DNA from: Takakia lepidozioides | Taxonomy: Eukaryota; Streptophyta; Takakiopsida; Takakiales; Takakiaceae | Reading direction: 5' to 3' | Length of the DNA: 60,000 nucleotides | Assembly: GCA_030704615.1 (NCBI GenBank) | Contig: CM060732.1 | Location: 22,322,001 to 22,382,000 of the forward strand | Shown here: positions 45,449-57,022 of the stretch, in pieces | Position numbering within the stretch: the first letter of the stretch is position 1 | Layout of the letters: every line of letters begins with the position of its first letter | Notes under the pieces: generated by a model | The model's input: the letters and a program-made list of their open reading frames with translations, nothing else | The model's database searches: none | What the model was told of the DNA's origin: nothing | Translations under genes and position numbers: made by a program

Positions 45449-46329
45449 CACAAGGTCAGGGCGGTGTACTCGGGTGTTAGTGTATATGTGATTTTGGTGT
45501 ACAAGCTTTGGATGAGAGCTGCTTTGCAGATCCGTGTGTTTGATCCTCCTCTCGCGCGCCTGCTCTTTCCGCTCGCCCCTTTGTTGTGAAATCTTGCTTC
45601 TTGAGAGGAAAGGAGTATATGCTTCAGGCTTGTTTTAAGGCTTCACAATAGGGATCGACGTGCAAGGGACCAACAAACATGTTGTTGCGAGCAAGCAATG
45701 GTACCGAGCGATGAGAGTACCTACAGTACACTACAAGTGGGACTGCGGCGTCCATACTCTAGTCATCATGCTTCTCAACTGAAATCTGCCATGACGGTCC
45801 GAAAAAACAGTCCATGGAGCTACAAATTAAAACTTATGCATGAAGCAGTTTATGATACGTTTCAAGAGAGCTTCAATACCGTACACTCGATGTGTCAGAG
45901 GTTTTTAGTGTTTTGGTTCTAGATATGTAATGTAGCGTGTAGAGTAGTGAAAGTCACATGCTTGGCCTAGGGTGTCTGATCCGAAATTGAAAAAGTTGGG
46001 TCTGTCGTGGTTGAATGACGTATGGAGACGTATGGTGTGACACCGTGTGAGGGAGAAAGTGCATTCCAGAATAGGAGTGTGTCTGGGAATAGGAGTGTGT
46101 CTGGGACTCTGGTGACATGAATTGCGTATTGCCACCAAACCCATGTACAAGTGGTGTAGAACTGTAAAACTTCGTGTACATCCACCTACCTTACACTACA
46201 CTACGTGTTGTCTAATCAGATTGGAAGTCTAGGGAGCTGCTTGTAAATTAGGCCATTTCAAGTGCACATACTGCTGGCCCGCACTCTCTTCCCCAGAGCA
46301 AGCCTTGGATTGGGGCCATGCATCTCTCA
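45449..46329. other. No gene seen
   Basis: No open frame shows a recognisable domain. A GGGAATAGGAGTGTGTCT duplication is at 46068-46105. Confidence 0.35.
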
Positions 46330-46740
46330 TGTTGGACACTTGGCACCCTCAAACTCTGTAAATTTGTAACAGGCGATGCGTGCCAGAGCACTTATTGAAT
46401 GATCACTTATTGAATGATGGGGTCTCATCAGGACTACAAAAGAGAAATGAAACAAAGAGAAAAGAGATTTGCACTTGGCTCCCTCAAACTCCTTAAATTT
46501 GTAACAGGCAATACGTGACAAGCACTTATTGAACGATGGGGTCTCATGATCAGTACTATACCTTTCCTCAGGACTAATAAAAGAGAAATGAGACAAAGAG
46601 AGAAAAGAAAAGAGAATGAAACGGGGATGAGAGACCGACACGTAGTGCACCCTCAAGTTTGTAACCGGCAATGCGTGACAGACTCGCAATTATAGAATGA
46701 TGAGGTCTCATAGGACTAGAAAAAGAGAAATTATGAAACA
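46330..46740. repeat. Diverged 130-bp tandem repeat, 3 units
   Basis: Units contain CCCTCAAACT, AATTTGTAACAGGC, CACTTATTGAATGATGGGG and AGAGAAATGAAAC. They start near 46345, 46480 and 46645. Confidence 0.7.
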
Positions 46741-46955
46741 CAGATGAGACACCGATCTGTCGGAAAGCGTCGCCTCCAACGTACTGCCCACCACTTTCGA
46801 GGGTGGGCTCTACAGTAACGTCATATTTTGAGCTGTCGCTCGGACTCGATGTTTCCTTTAATTCCGCCTTCAAACATAGCTGTTTTGTTTTTGCAGGTGC
46901 ATTACAGAGTAATAATACTAACATCTGGGCATAATCCTGACGAGAGAATGTACTG

Positions 46956-46981
46956 AGAGAGAGAGAGAGAGAGAGAGAGAT
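46956..46981 (+). repeat. GA microsatellite
   Basis: There are about 13 GA repeats. Confidence 0.9.
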
Positions 46982-47039
46982 AAGGCAACGCTCGCCGAAC
47001 AAATCTGTGACGCGTCTACTGCGCTGGCCTTTCACTGAT

Positions 47040-48575
47040 TCTTTATCTCTTCTTTACTCTATCTCCGTTATGATATGGGGGCCGCAGACAGTGAACAACT
47101 AAAATACAATTGCTTCTTATTATATCTCTCAGAGAATGTAGTCTACCACTATACAGGACCCCCAATTGCAAATTATGGAAGCTTATCTTGACCCCCTTCC
47201 CTGGTCTTCCTTCCACTTATCCGAGCCCCTTTCCTTGGGCCAGGGTCAGAATCACCACCTTGCCCCACCAAATGTGCTTCAACGAACAGCAGCAAACAAA
47301 ACAAAATGGCTGCTTTCCAGAGGAGAGGAGCGGAGAGCAAAGCAAAGCAAAGCAAAGCGCTGCTTTAGGAAGCAGAGGACGAACAAATTGGACTGCAGCA
47401 GCTCCATTACTGTTGTGGCCCATTCCGTTCTCTTTTTCCGTGGACGCCAGCTTTTGCTGCCGTGGTTGACTGCGGCCACGCCACGTCGACCCCGCTGAAT
47501 GGGTCCAAAGCGTGTGTCCCGCCCCTTCGCGCCACGTGGGCGTAAGTCAAATCTGACGCTCCGCCAAAAAAAAGAAAGACGGTAAAAGTATTCCGAACTG
47601 CAATCCCTGTCGGGTCAAGAGTCACACTTTCATCCGTCAAATCCAGCCGTCGTGTTGGATGATGTTGGCAGGTGGATGGACGTCGTCCATCGCCATTAGA
47701 AAAGTCCCTGGAGCAAGGGCCGCCCCGCTTGACTGGACCCTGCAGAACCCAAAGAATTACCGCACTTCATCAAAACCACACCCTACCTCTCATTGGGCCA
47801 CGCGTCCAACGGACCCCAAACCTGGGGTCAAGGATCGATTAATTGCCCACGTCACCGCATGCATTTCGTACTGGACCGTTGCAGAAACGGACGCAGTCCG
47901 GACGACTTCTCTCGTTCGTTGCTCGGTCGTCCGTGAAGGGATCGGACAGGCTGGATGTCAGCGCGGGGGCAGTTGTTTAGTCGAGATGAGGTGTCACAGG
48001 ATTTGGTGCAGTCGTCGTGCGTGGATGAGCTGCGAGCTGCTAATCATGGCGGCCGTCTGCAGAGATGAAATATTATATGGGTAATCCAGTTTCCATGGTG
48101 CAGTATAAGTGCGGGATTGCGCCTCCTCATCCTCTCACTACATCGGTATCGTTCAGCAGCGCTTGCAGGAGCGGGATCGTGTTGTCTTGATGGTTTCCTC
48201 TTCATCTTCGGAGACAATACATCAACTTTTTCTGGCCACCTTCGGTCCTCCGATCGTGGAGTGTGGCCAACAGTGGAGTAAGCTTCGAGCTGCAAGAGGA
48301 GGACGGTGATTTGCATCCAGGAGGTTGCGGGTCGCCTCTGCATTGTGTTGTTCGCTCAGCGAAGTTAATGTCGGGATTTGACGTCGTCCAAGAGTTGCTC
48401 AATTGACCAGCAGCTCTTGGCGTGCTTCGAATGCAGTCTCCATAAATCTTGACAATCTGACGCATGTAGAGAGATCTAGCTAGAGATAGAGAGAGGAGAC
48501 GAGGAGGAGAGGTTGAGACGATCGAGGACGATCTGAACACGGGGAGAGAGAGGCGCGCACAGGGACAGTTGAAAG
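47040..48575 (+). promoter_or_regulatory. Upstream region of the transporter gene
   Basis: No gene is seen. A CCACGTGG G-box (core 47533-47538) and a GCAGTATAAG string near 48103 lie upstream of the ATG. G-boxes are common in light-responsive plant promoters; any role here is inferred. Confidence 0.35.
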
Positions 48576-51500
48576 ATGGCACTCTCTTGTTCCTCCGCCA
48601 CGTTTAGTCTTAAGAGATCCAACACCTGTTCTAGACCTTGTGAGAGATCTTCGAGCTTTTGGAATCCAGCCTCTGATGAACGGAATTCACTGCATCTTAG
48701 ATCTCCGATGAAATTTTCTCTTGGATTATCCTCGCAGTCCTTGCACTCGTGTAAGCAACTGTCACATGCGCAAATTGCCAGCCCCTTGTGTGAAGCAGGC
48801 TTGAGTTCATTGCCTGAAGACGGGAAAAACAGCTCAGGGAGACATTTAAACTCCGAGAGACACCGACAGAGCTCGTTGGTTTCTGGTACCAGTCGATTTC
48901 CATTCTCCACCTCACATACGAAGCCTCTCATTGCGTCCCTCCTTGCTTCAGCAGTTTCATCTTCCAGCTCCTCAAGTAAATACCCTGCGTCGTTTTCTCT
49001 CAACTCTACATCCATCTCGAAACTTTCTGTTTGTGCCCAACCGAATAGTCCCCCTGATCGGTCGTCGATCTCTCATAAATCTGGCAACCTTCATGGCGCT
49101 TCTGCGTACACACAACAGCGAAGCAACGTTATACAGCAGGGAAACAATGTCAGAGCCAGAGAAAGCACGCGATGCAAGTCTGTGGCAACATCAGGAGTCT
49201 TGAGACTCTCGGAGGCCGAGGAGTCGGGATTACTCTCTTTCCTTTCTTCTGAAAGGGCGAAGGTGGTCGCTATGGTGGCTTTGGCGATGGCCCTCTGCAA
49301 TGCCGACAGAGTCGTCATGTCAGTGGCTATTGTGCCTCTCGCTGCTGCGCATGGCTGGACTGGGAGTTTCTCCGGAGTGGTCCAGGTGCCTCGCTCTTTC
49401 TTTCTATGTCAGGGAGGCAAACATAAAGGTAGTATGAATTCATATATCAATCCTATGACCCTCGTTGTGGAGTATGCAGTTGTAAGGTCGCCCTCCATAT
49501 AGATTTAGGCTTGTGCCCCGTGTTGCATCTACACCATTTAACATGATGGATCGTCTGTATGTTGAAAATTGCAGTCATCTTTTCTATGGGGATACTTGCT
49601 ATCTCCCATTGCGGGAGGAATGCTGGCGGACAGGTATGGAGGGAAACGCGTGCTGGGTTGGGGCGTGGCCATCTGGTCGTTCGCCACGCTAGCTACCCCG
49701 TGGGCAGCACGACGCTCGCTGGGGGCGCTGCTCGCTATGCGTGTGCTCATGGGCCTTGCCGAAGGGGTAGCAATGCCCTGCATGAATAACATGATCTGCA
49801 AGTGCGTGTACTTTTTGCCCCTTCCTGTTTTAGCACCCTATCCTCTCTAACAGCAGAGTCGGGCGCCACCTTTTCTGTGGGAGAAAAGGAGCACTCAGTT
49901 ACTCTGCCTAATTGAAGGGTTGCGTTCAATACCATGTACCATTGGCTCACTGGGGTAGAGGCAGCCGTTCACAGTCTCATTCAGGGCAGGTGGGTTGGTT
50001 TGGTGGCAGGTGGTTCCCTCGTTCAGAGAGGTCAAGAGCTGTGGGAATGACAATGGCAGGGTTCCACATGGGAAGTGTAGCGGGTTTGGTCCTGACTCCA
50101 CCGCTCATGTTAACTCGATTTGGCTTAGAAGGACCCTTTGCTACCTTCGGACTCATGGGTTTTGCGTGGCTTTCTGTGTGGCTCGTTGCCATAGCCAGAG
50201 ACCCACAGAGTCAATCTCGCATATCAAGGGACGAGTACTTGTACATTCAACAAGGAAGTGATAGTCTGACCACAGGATCTGTGAGAAGATCTTCAAAGAG
50301 GAGTCAGAGAGGTAGAATGCCACCTTTTGGTCTGCTGTTATCAAAGCTCCCTACTTGGGCCATCATAGTCGCCAACTCCATGAACAACTGGGTAAGCAAG
50401 CAACTAATTGCTCTGAATCATTACATCCTGCATTTGTCCAGGCCGGAACCCTACATGTATTTCTCGGAACAACAAAAGACATACAATGTACTCTTTCAAT
50501 TATGATCAGGGATTGCTGGAGCAGTCCACTAAACCCTGTGGCATAGACAAAACCTTCCCACTGTGATATAACCTTAGCTGGCGAGCATCTAACTGCCATA
50601 GCTCCCTCTGCATAAAATGAGCGTCAGAATTGCCACAGTGCTGCAATACAATATACCATGGGTCCAATCAAAGAATTGGTACCCCCCACATCTTTGTGTT
50701 TGTAGCATCTGACAGAGCAGACTGTGTGGGTTTGGCATGCAGGGCTACTTCATCTTGCTGTCATGGATGCCTGTTTACTTCACCACTGTGAGCAACTCTG
50801 TCCATTTCTGTTCTCTCCTACTCAGTTAATGACTTCTGATCTTAACTTCCACAATGACTCGCATATTTAGAAGAATATCTTTGTATCTCTATGAGAGTGA
50901 GCCGGTCACATAGAGGCCCTTGCCTGGTGTGTTATAGATTGCCTTTTGGGAGCTTAGATGTTTCACTGGGTCTGTTTGATTCACTCCATCAGAAGGATGC
51001 AAGATCGCCCACCCCCGCCATTGAACCAAACATGGCACAAGGTTCACTGAGAATGCTTCTGAACCTTCGGTGAAAACATCGGCAATCAGCAGAACCCTAA
51101 CGAATGGGAATGGCTATGTGACAGGTGCTGGGCGTAAATCTGAAAGAAGCAGCATGGTTCAGTGCGGTGCCCTGGGCAATGATGGCGGGTGTTGGATTTG
51201 TGGCAGGGGCCTGCTCTGACTTCCTTGTCGAGGCAGGTGTCACCATCACCACTGTTCGCAAAATTATGCAGGTAAAATCATGTGCTGACGAATTCTGTTT
51301 GCAAAAACATTTAATTGTAAACAGTTCCACTAGTGGGAGTCATCTTATTAGTCCTCGCGGCACTGGGAGCTGTCCTCTTCTTGTGACTGAGCACAGCAGG
51401 ATAATGTGCCCACTTGATTGGAGATTGGTGTCTGAAGAATCAGAAATAAAGTGCATCTGGAGCTAGTGAGTTTTGATGGGGGTATGGTACCCCCGCTCTT

Positions 51501-52808
51501 GATGGGAGCATGTAAAGAGTTTAATCATGTAAAGAGTAAATGACCTAAAGATGGGGATAGCATGCAAACATGTTGTTATGGGCTTTGACAAGAGCCAGAG
51601 TTCAGTTTGCTTATTGTGGTCCCTGCTTGAACTTTGTTACCACATGTTTGACTGTGACTCCATAGGTTGTGGACATTTTAAATTCTTTTCTTGTATGCAC
51701 ACCAATCTTGGCAAGCTGCCTTCTGTTGTGCAATTCATTTCCAAGGTTTATCCAATAGTGAACCATGTCCTTCAATTTAGAAGGATATATGCCTCATCTT
51801 ATATTTGGGATTATAAGGTGGTAGTAACAGGCTGGTGCTAAGAGCCAGGAGAGGCTGACAGTGAAGAATTGTGTCTTGCCAGTCGATAGGTTTTGTAGGT
51901 CCAGCAATAGCACTACTTGGCCTCAATGCTGTTCGCAATCCCACTGTAGCTGCTGCATGGCTCACTGCAGCTGTTGGTCTAAGTGCCTTCAGCCAGGCAG
52001 GATTTCTTGTCAACCACCAGGTAACCCCCCCTACCTACTTGAACCTGTGAGGGGATAACTTGTGATCAGGTCCAGGAATGACATAATCTTCTAGGGAGGC
52101 AGCTTAAATGGCTTTAAAGAACCGTAAAATAGTAGGGGATTTTGTTCTTGCAGAGGATGTGTCTAATAAGTTTACATAAGATCAGGAGACTATGCACTGG
52201 TTGATTAAGGATGCGAGTTTCTTTGCCTGGGCGCCGCTTGTGGAACCGAGTTTTGAGGGGATGTTTGGCCCATTGTCTTCTGCAGGAAATTGGTCCAAGG
52301 TACGCAGGCGTCCTTCATGGTAAGAAGATTCTTTCGATTGTTTTTCTTTGTTGTGAATCAAGCCACCATCTCCTCATCCTTGTAATCCTCGAAGAAATCC
52401 TTCGTAACACCGAACGGATGTAGCTCGTTGAATGGCATGACATCCATCCCGGATAACCGCAACATGTTAAGGTACACCCAGGCATCTCCAAGGGGGCACG
52501 CTAAAGGAGTCTTACTAATTCTTACATTTTGACTTTCATCCAATTATTCATCTGTTTGTTCTATATTGCAGCTATCACTGTGATTGTAGCTCTTCTCAGG
52601 ATAGCATGTTGATGAAGGGGCTGATGGATGTCATGCAGGCATGTCAAACACGGCGGGTACGCTGGCTGCAATTGTCAGTACCATGGGTATTGGCTTTTTT
52701 ATTGAGCGCCTAGGCTCATTCCAGTCCTTTTTGACCTTAACCTCCATCTTGTACATTGCGAGCACAATTTTCTGGGGCCTGACTGCATCTGGAGAACGAA
52801 TTTTTTAG
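48576..52808 (+). CDS. PHT4/ANTR-type plastid anion (phosphate) transporter, intact
   Basis: Eight exons join cleanly: 48576-49385, 49575-49801, 50010-50391, 50743-50787, 51125-51271, 51883-52020, 52286-52319, 52639-52808, all GT-AG, for 650 residues ending TAG 52806. It is an MFS protein: TM1 starts near residue 228 (VVAMVALAMALCNADRVVMS), MFS motif A is GGMLADRYGGKRVLGWG, and the pattern CNADRVVMSVAIVPL...SSFLWGYLLSPIAGG is that of plant PHT4/ANTR transporters, which move phosphate or other anions, often at the plastid envelope or thylakoid. The 227-residue Ser-rich N-terminus is longer than usual and probably includes a transit peptide. Introns are short (55 bp to about 600 bp). It is the only clearly functional gene here. 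The exact PHT4 subtype and substrate are not decided by sequence alone. Confidence 0.92.
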
Positions 52809-53964
52809 TGAAGACCCAATGCAGAGCTTTCTTAGAGCAACTACCACGTGACTCACCGAAGCTTCAAGAATCTCAGGATAGACCTTTAGGAATTGATGGC
52901 CTTGGCCTCTTAGTGCTGTCTGTGGACATTTGTCGAAATCCCCCCTTCACAGGCTTCAGTAAAACCTATGGAGATGTAGGTTAAAGACCAGAACATGAGC
53001 CCTCCTCAACTGGAAGACTGCATATGCAGAACCTCTACAGATACTGGATCCACCCCCCACATTGGTGCCCAATTCATTCATGCAGCCCCCACATTACTGT
53101 ATATATATAGTCTCAACCTTTGAATCCAACAGGATGATAAATCCTTGGCCAAGAGACATGCTTGCAAACAGTTTGTGCAATTCTTCCTTACTCTCCCAAA
53201 CTTGGTCCTCCTTTCTGCTCTCTCCCCACACCAATGCTAGCGCCCAGTACATATACCCCTTGTTGCCGAAGATCTACCTACCACCCTCACGCACAAAAGA
53301 ACCAACCAAAGAGAGCAAACACAAACACACGGGTGTGTAGGAAAGAGAGCCTTCAAGAAGCTCCAACTATCTCTTCCAAACCCTTCTGGGTACCTCTATA
53401 GCAAGTAACAACAGACTTGTCTGCCAATGCAACATGTTCTATGAACAACAAGTGTGTGCAAGAATCTACCAGAGCATGTGACAAGCATGGTGTGGAGCTG
53501 CTTGGAGATTACCACTCTTGAGCTACAAACCCAAAACATTATGTACACAGCTTTTGTGCTGATCTGAAAGTGTGGGGGATTGTTTGAGAAGCAGAGGCAT
53601 AATAAGTTTTAGTCCTGAAGGAGGGTTTGCAAAGTTGAGGGACACCAGCATTTCTTGGAGCTCTTATGAGGAATGTAAGGTATGACTGGAGCGGTGCCTG
53701 CAATGGCAGATTTGTGTGTGGGTATGGAGCCGTGTGGCCCGAAGGACTAGGCCGCCAGCGAGCAAGTGCTTTCTTGAGCCCAGCGTGCAGTGTTGTATCC
53801 GACATGGACTTTGAACAACCCTGGATCACAGGGTTGGGGCAAAAACGTGCGCTCTGTCCAACGATTCTCCTTATTGATTGCCTTGATCTGTGAGATCAAG
53901 AGCAGATCTACGTAGATGTCCGAAATCCAGGCTTGACTTTAGAAGTAGCTGCAAGTTGTAACTC
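52809..53964. other. Transporter 3' flank; no gene seen
   Basis: The stretch contains CT-rich sequence and short frames only. GTGTGGGGGATTGTTTG near 53568 resembles a copia polypurine-tract/LTR junction, but no LTR pair was found. Confidence 0.35.
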
Positions 53965-54786
53965 ATAATCCGTCAGATGGTAATGTGTACATTAAATTCA
54001 AAGAGGACAAGTTTGTACTCATTGCACTGTATGTAGATGACTCAATTTTAGTCAGCAATGATGTGAAAGCATTGAAACATGCAAAACAACGTTTACATGC
54101 TACATTTGATATGACGGATCTTAGAGACATTCATTATTTTCTGGGCATTCAAGTTGAACGAGACAGGGACAAACTCCACTCGAAATTGGTGTTAAGTTGA
54201 GTACAAATATGTGTCCTCAAAGCGATGAAGAGAAGCAAGCTATGAGCAGTGTTCCATATCAAAGTGTTGTGGGAAGTTTGATGTACTTAATGGTATGTTC
54301 CAGACCAGACTTGGCTTTTGTTGTGGGAGTAGTGAGCCAGTTTCTGGTAAATCCTGGCACACGACATTGGAGTGTTGTAAAGCGAATCTTCCAGTATATT
54401 AAAGGAACTGAAGATCATGGATTATGTTTCAGTGGGAGTAGAAAAAAGGCTACTGGTCATATTGAGTTACATGGATACTGTGATGTGATTGGGCGAGTCA
54501 TCCTGATAACCGGAAGTCAACCACAGGCTATGTTTTCTTGCTTGGTAGTTCTGCACTGTTAGCTGGAGTAGTAAGCGGCAAGCAACAGTTGCATTGTCAT
54601 TTGTCGAAGCATAATACATTGCTGCTACACAAGCAGCCAAAGAGATTATATGGTTGAGGAGTTTACTCAAGAGTATTGGTCATGAGCAACCTCATCCTAC
54701 TAGGCTCTCTTGTGACAACCAGAGTTGTATAGCGTTAACTAAGAACCCTAAGTTTTATGCTAGAACTAAGCATATAGAAATCCAAC
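53965..54786 (+). pseudogene. Ty1/copia RT-RNase H 3' segment (inverted relative to the rest)
   Basis: It begins within RT just before KFKEDKFVLIALYVDDSIL and carries the copia RT end (DIHYFLGIQ), then SVVGSLMYLMVCSRPDLAF and RNase H ending in YARTKHIEIQHH near 54785. A shift near 54195 and others near 54500-54600 break it. The opposite-strand copia at 54788 stops at the RT point where this one starts. Confidence 0.8.
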
Positions 54787-54787
54787 A

Positions 54788-54906
54788 CCATTGGAGATGC
54801 CACAAAACCTGCAGAGATTAAATAACCATTAAACTTCTGGAACCAGGCTCGAGGTGACTGTTTCAAGTCATATAGGGTTTTTATCAACTTACAGACCAAG
54901 TCTTCT
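54788..54906 (-). pseudogene. Copia RT fragment
   Basis: The minus strand encodes EDLVCKLIKTLYDLKQSPRA followed by WFQKFNGYLISAGF, the conserved copia RT block just before the YVDD segment. It is cut at both ends. Confidence 0.85.
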
Positions 54907-55629
54907 TGTCGCGGCCATTTGCCTTGAGGGCAGGGGGTCGGGACACAAGAGGGGTTGTCCCTGTGGTGGGGGCAGTGGCAACAATAGGTACGGGGGCCGA
55001 AGCACCCTTGAGTGCCCAAGGCACTCAAGAAGGCGGAGGCGCTCACTAGGTGGAGCCCCGCACACCGGGTTGCGGTGGGGGTGGTTCACGAGGGGTGGTG
55101 GTAGCTTAGTGGGTCTTAGTGGGGATGGCATAGGACTCACCATGGGGTGGAGACCTTGTGGTGGAAGTCGTGGGGAGTCTTGGGACTCATCACAGTCCAT
55201 TGGGGCCGTGGTGGGTGGGCCAAGACTCACCGCGACTCATCACCGGGAGTCAAGGGTCTTCGTGGTGGTTCGCCATAAAAGGACGGTGTTGTTTGTGAAA
55301 CCCCCGCGGACAGTCACAGAAGTATATATAGGGAGTAGTAACCCCGAGAACGGTGCAAGCCCGTTGGTGACCAAAAACCAGTGAGTAAGCGTGCGAGCCG
55401 GAAAGTGACCAAGGTGTGGGGAGCTGTTCCGGACTGCCAACAACCAAAGGGAATTTCCACTAGGCCCAAAGTGAACGAGGGTCTTGTGGAGGAGCAAAAG
55501 GGGACCGTTATGTCCGGTGAGCAGCCGAAGCTCTGAGTTGGCCCGGCGGCCAGTTTGGGAGTTAGGCGCGCGCATCAAAGCGAGTTACTATGACGTGAAT
55601 GAGAGCTTACCGAAGTGAGGTGCGCGACA
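54907..55629 (+). repeat. Chromovirus-family LTR (723 bp)
   Basis: Perfect terminal repeats TGTCGCG and CGCGACA bound it, and it is the same family as 27504-28224. A TATATATA string lies at 55322. A primer site follows, so it is a 5' LTR of a truncated element inserted in the copia RT, not a simple solo LTR. Confidence 0.85.
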
Positions 55630-55645
55630 CTTGCTATCAGAGCTT
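55630..55645 (+). promoter_or_regulatory. Primer-binding site (chromovirus)
   Basis: CTTGCTATCAGAGCTT directly follows the LTR and resembles the TGGTATCAGAGC site complementary to initiator tRNA-Met, with changes in the first bases. Confidence 0.6.
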
Positions 55646-55699
55646 AGAGTTCAGTACGCGATCGTCCTTGAGATCAGCCTCATCATGAGGTCGAGCAGA

Positions 55700-56416
55700 T
55701 CCACTTACATCCAACAGTATTTTTCCCTTGTGGAAGTTTAATTAGCTTCCAAGTACCATTCTTTAGTAAGGATTCAAACTCTTCATTCTTGCCATCTTGA
55801 TGCCTCTCTACAACTGAGAGCTTCCTTAAATGATATTGGCTCTTCATTTTCAACATTAATCATTGTTTGCGATAAATCGAGAGATTCTATGAGTCTTTGA
55901 CTGGGTCTTCTCTCTCTCATAGACCTACGAACTTGGATATCAAGTTGAACCCTAGGTGCTCGTAGTTGAGGTTGAGCCACTTGAACATTTGTTGGAATAT
56001 TACTTGGTTGTTGTGTCTCTATTTCCTCATCAGAGCCAGAGTCACAATCTTCGTTCATGTCCAAACCTAGATCCACATCTGATCCCTTCTCAGGCTCACC
56101 ACCTCGAAGTGTCTTTGGTTTTCATGCTTCATTGAAAACCACATCACGACTAACTAACAAGACTTTGTTAGCTAGATCAAACAACCGATAGGATTTACTG
56201 GCTTCCGAATAATCCACAAAAATACACTTTGTGCTTTTATCATCAAGCTTCTTCCTCTTCCCCTTAGGGATATGAACAAAAGCTTCACAACCAAAAACAC
56301 GTAAATGCTTCACTGAGGGCTTCTGACCAGTCCAAACTTCCTCCGGTGTCTTTTCTGGCACATCACTTGTAGGTACCCTGTTTAATACATAGTTGGCCGT
56401 TTGCACAACATCTGCC
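55700..56416 (-). pseudogene. Copia integrase C-terminus, linker and RT start
   Basis: The minus strand has VFGCEAFVHIPKGKRKKLDD and KCIFVDYSEASKSYRLFD (the integrase C-terminal region), an acidic linker with RRSMRERRPSQRL, then RT start landmarks NGTWKLIKLPQGK and VGCKWI, cut near 55700 by the chromovirus fragment. About 110 RT residues are missing between here and 54906. Confidence 0.8.
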
Positions 56417-57022
56417 TGTCAAGGACGAGAACATAATTGAACACAAACAAGAGATCAGATTAGAGGTACAAGACTAGACAAGAAGTCAAGGTCGGCGTGG
56501 CCAAATGCATGGTGGGTAAACATGAATCAAGATGATCTTTATAACAATGGACAAGAGTATAAGATACTGGAACTTGACTCGAATACTGGAATGCTGGAAA
56601 CTGGACTAGAGTACTGGAAGCTGAACTGGAATACTGGGACTGGGAACAAGAGTAACTTGAACTTGTGTTGGCGAGACTGAAGAGTATCCAGTCTCGCCTC
56701 CTATATATACTCTGGCTACTAAGAAGTTCCCTAAGAAGTTTCCCCTATAGAGGTTTTTTGATGGAGAAGTTTCCAAGATTAAACAAAGGCTTCTTGATGG
56801 AGAAATTTCCTTAAACAAAGGAGGTATCTTGATGGAGAAGTTTCCTCCAAATGAAGCTTCTTGAGCAGTTTCCAAGTTACTCTTGGTAATTTGGTAAACT
56901 CCCGGTAACTTGGTAACTAATGATAGATCATGGTAAATCACGGTAAATCATTGTAACTTCCGATAACATGGTAACTTCTGGTATTTACTCCTGGTAAGTT
57001 CTTCTGGGCTATGTCTGTGACA
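56417..57022. mobile_element. Solo LTR (606 bp) inside copia integrase
   Basis: It runs TGTCA...TGACA, with flanks CTGCC (56412-56416) and CTACC (57023-57027), a 5-bp duplication with one transition. It carries TATATATA near 56703. The copia integrase reading resumes on both sides. I see no second copy in the window. Confidence 0.75.

Noticed and set aside
48476-49015. 179-codon minus-strand frame opposite transporter exon 1
   Set aside because: It is a shadow of the Ser-rich exon on the other strand and has no family motif.
53540-53600. Copia polypurine tract and LTR start
   Set aside because: Only a short GTGGGGGATTGTTTG resemblance exists and no partner LTR was found in the window.
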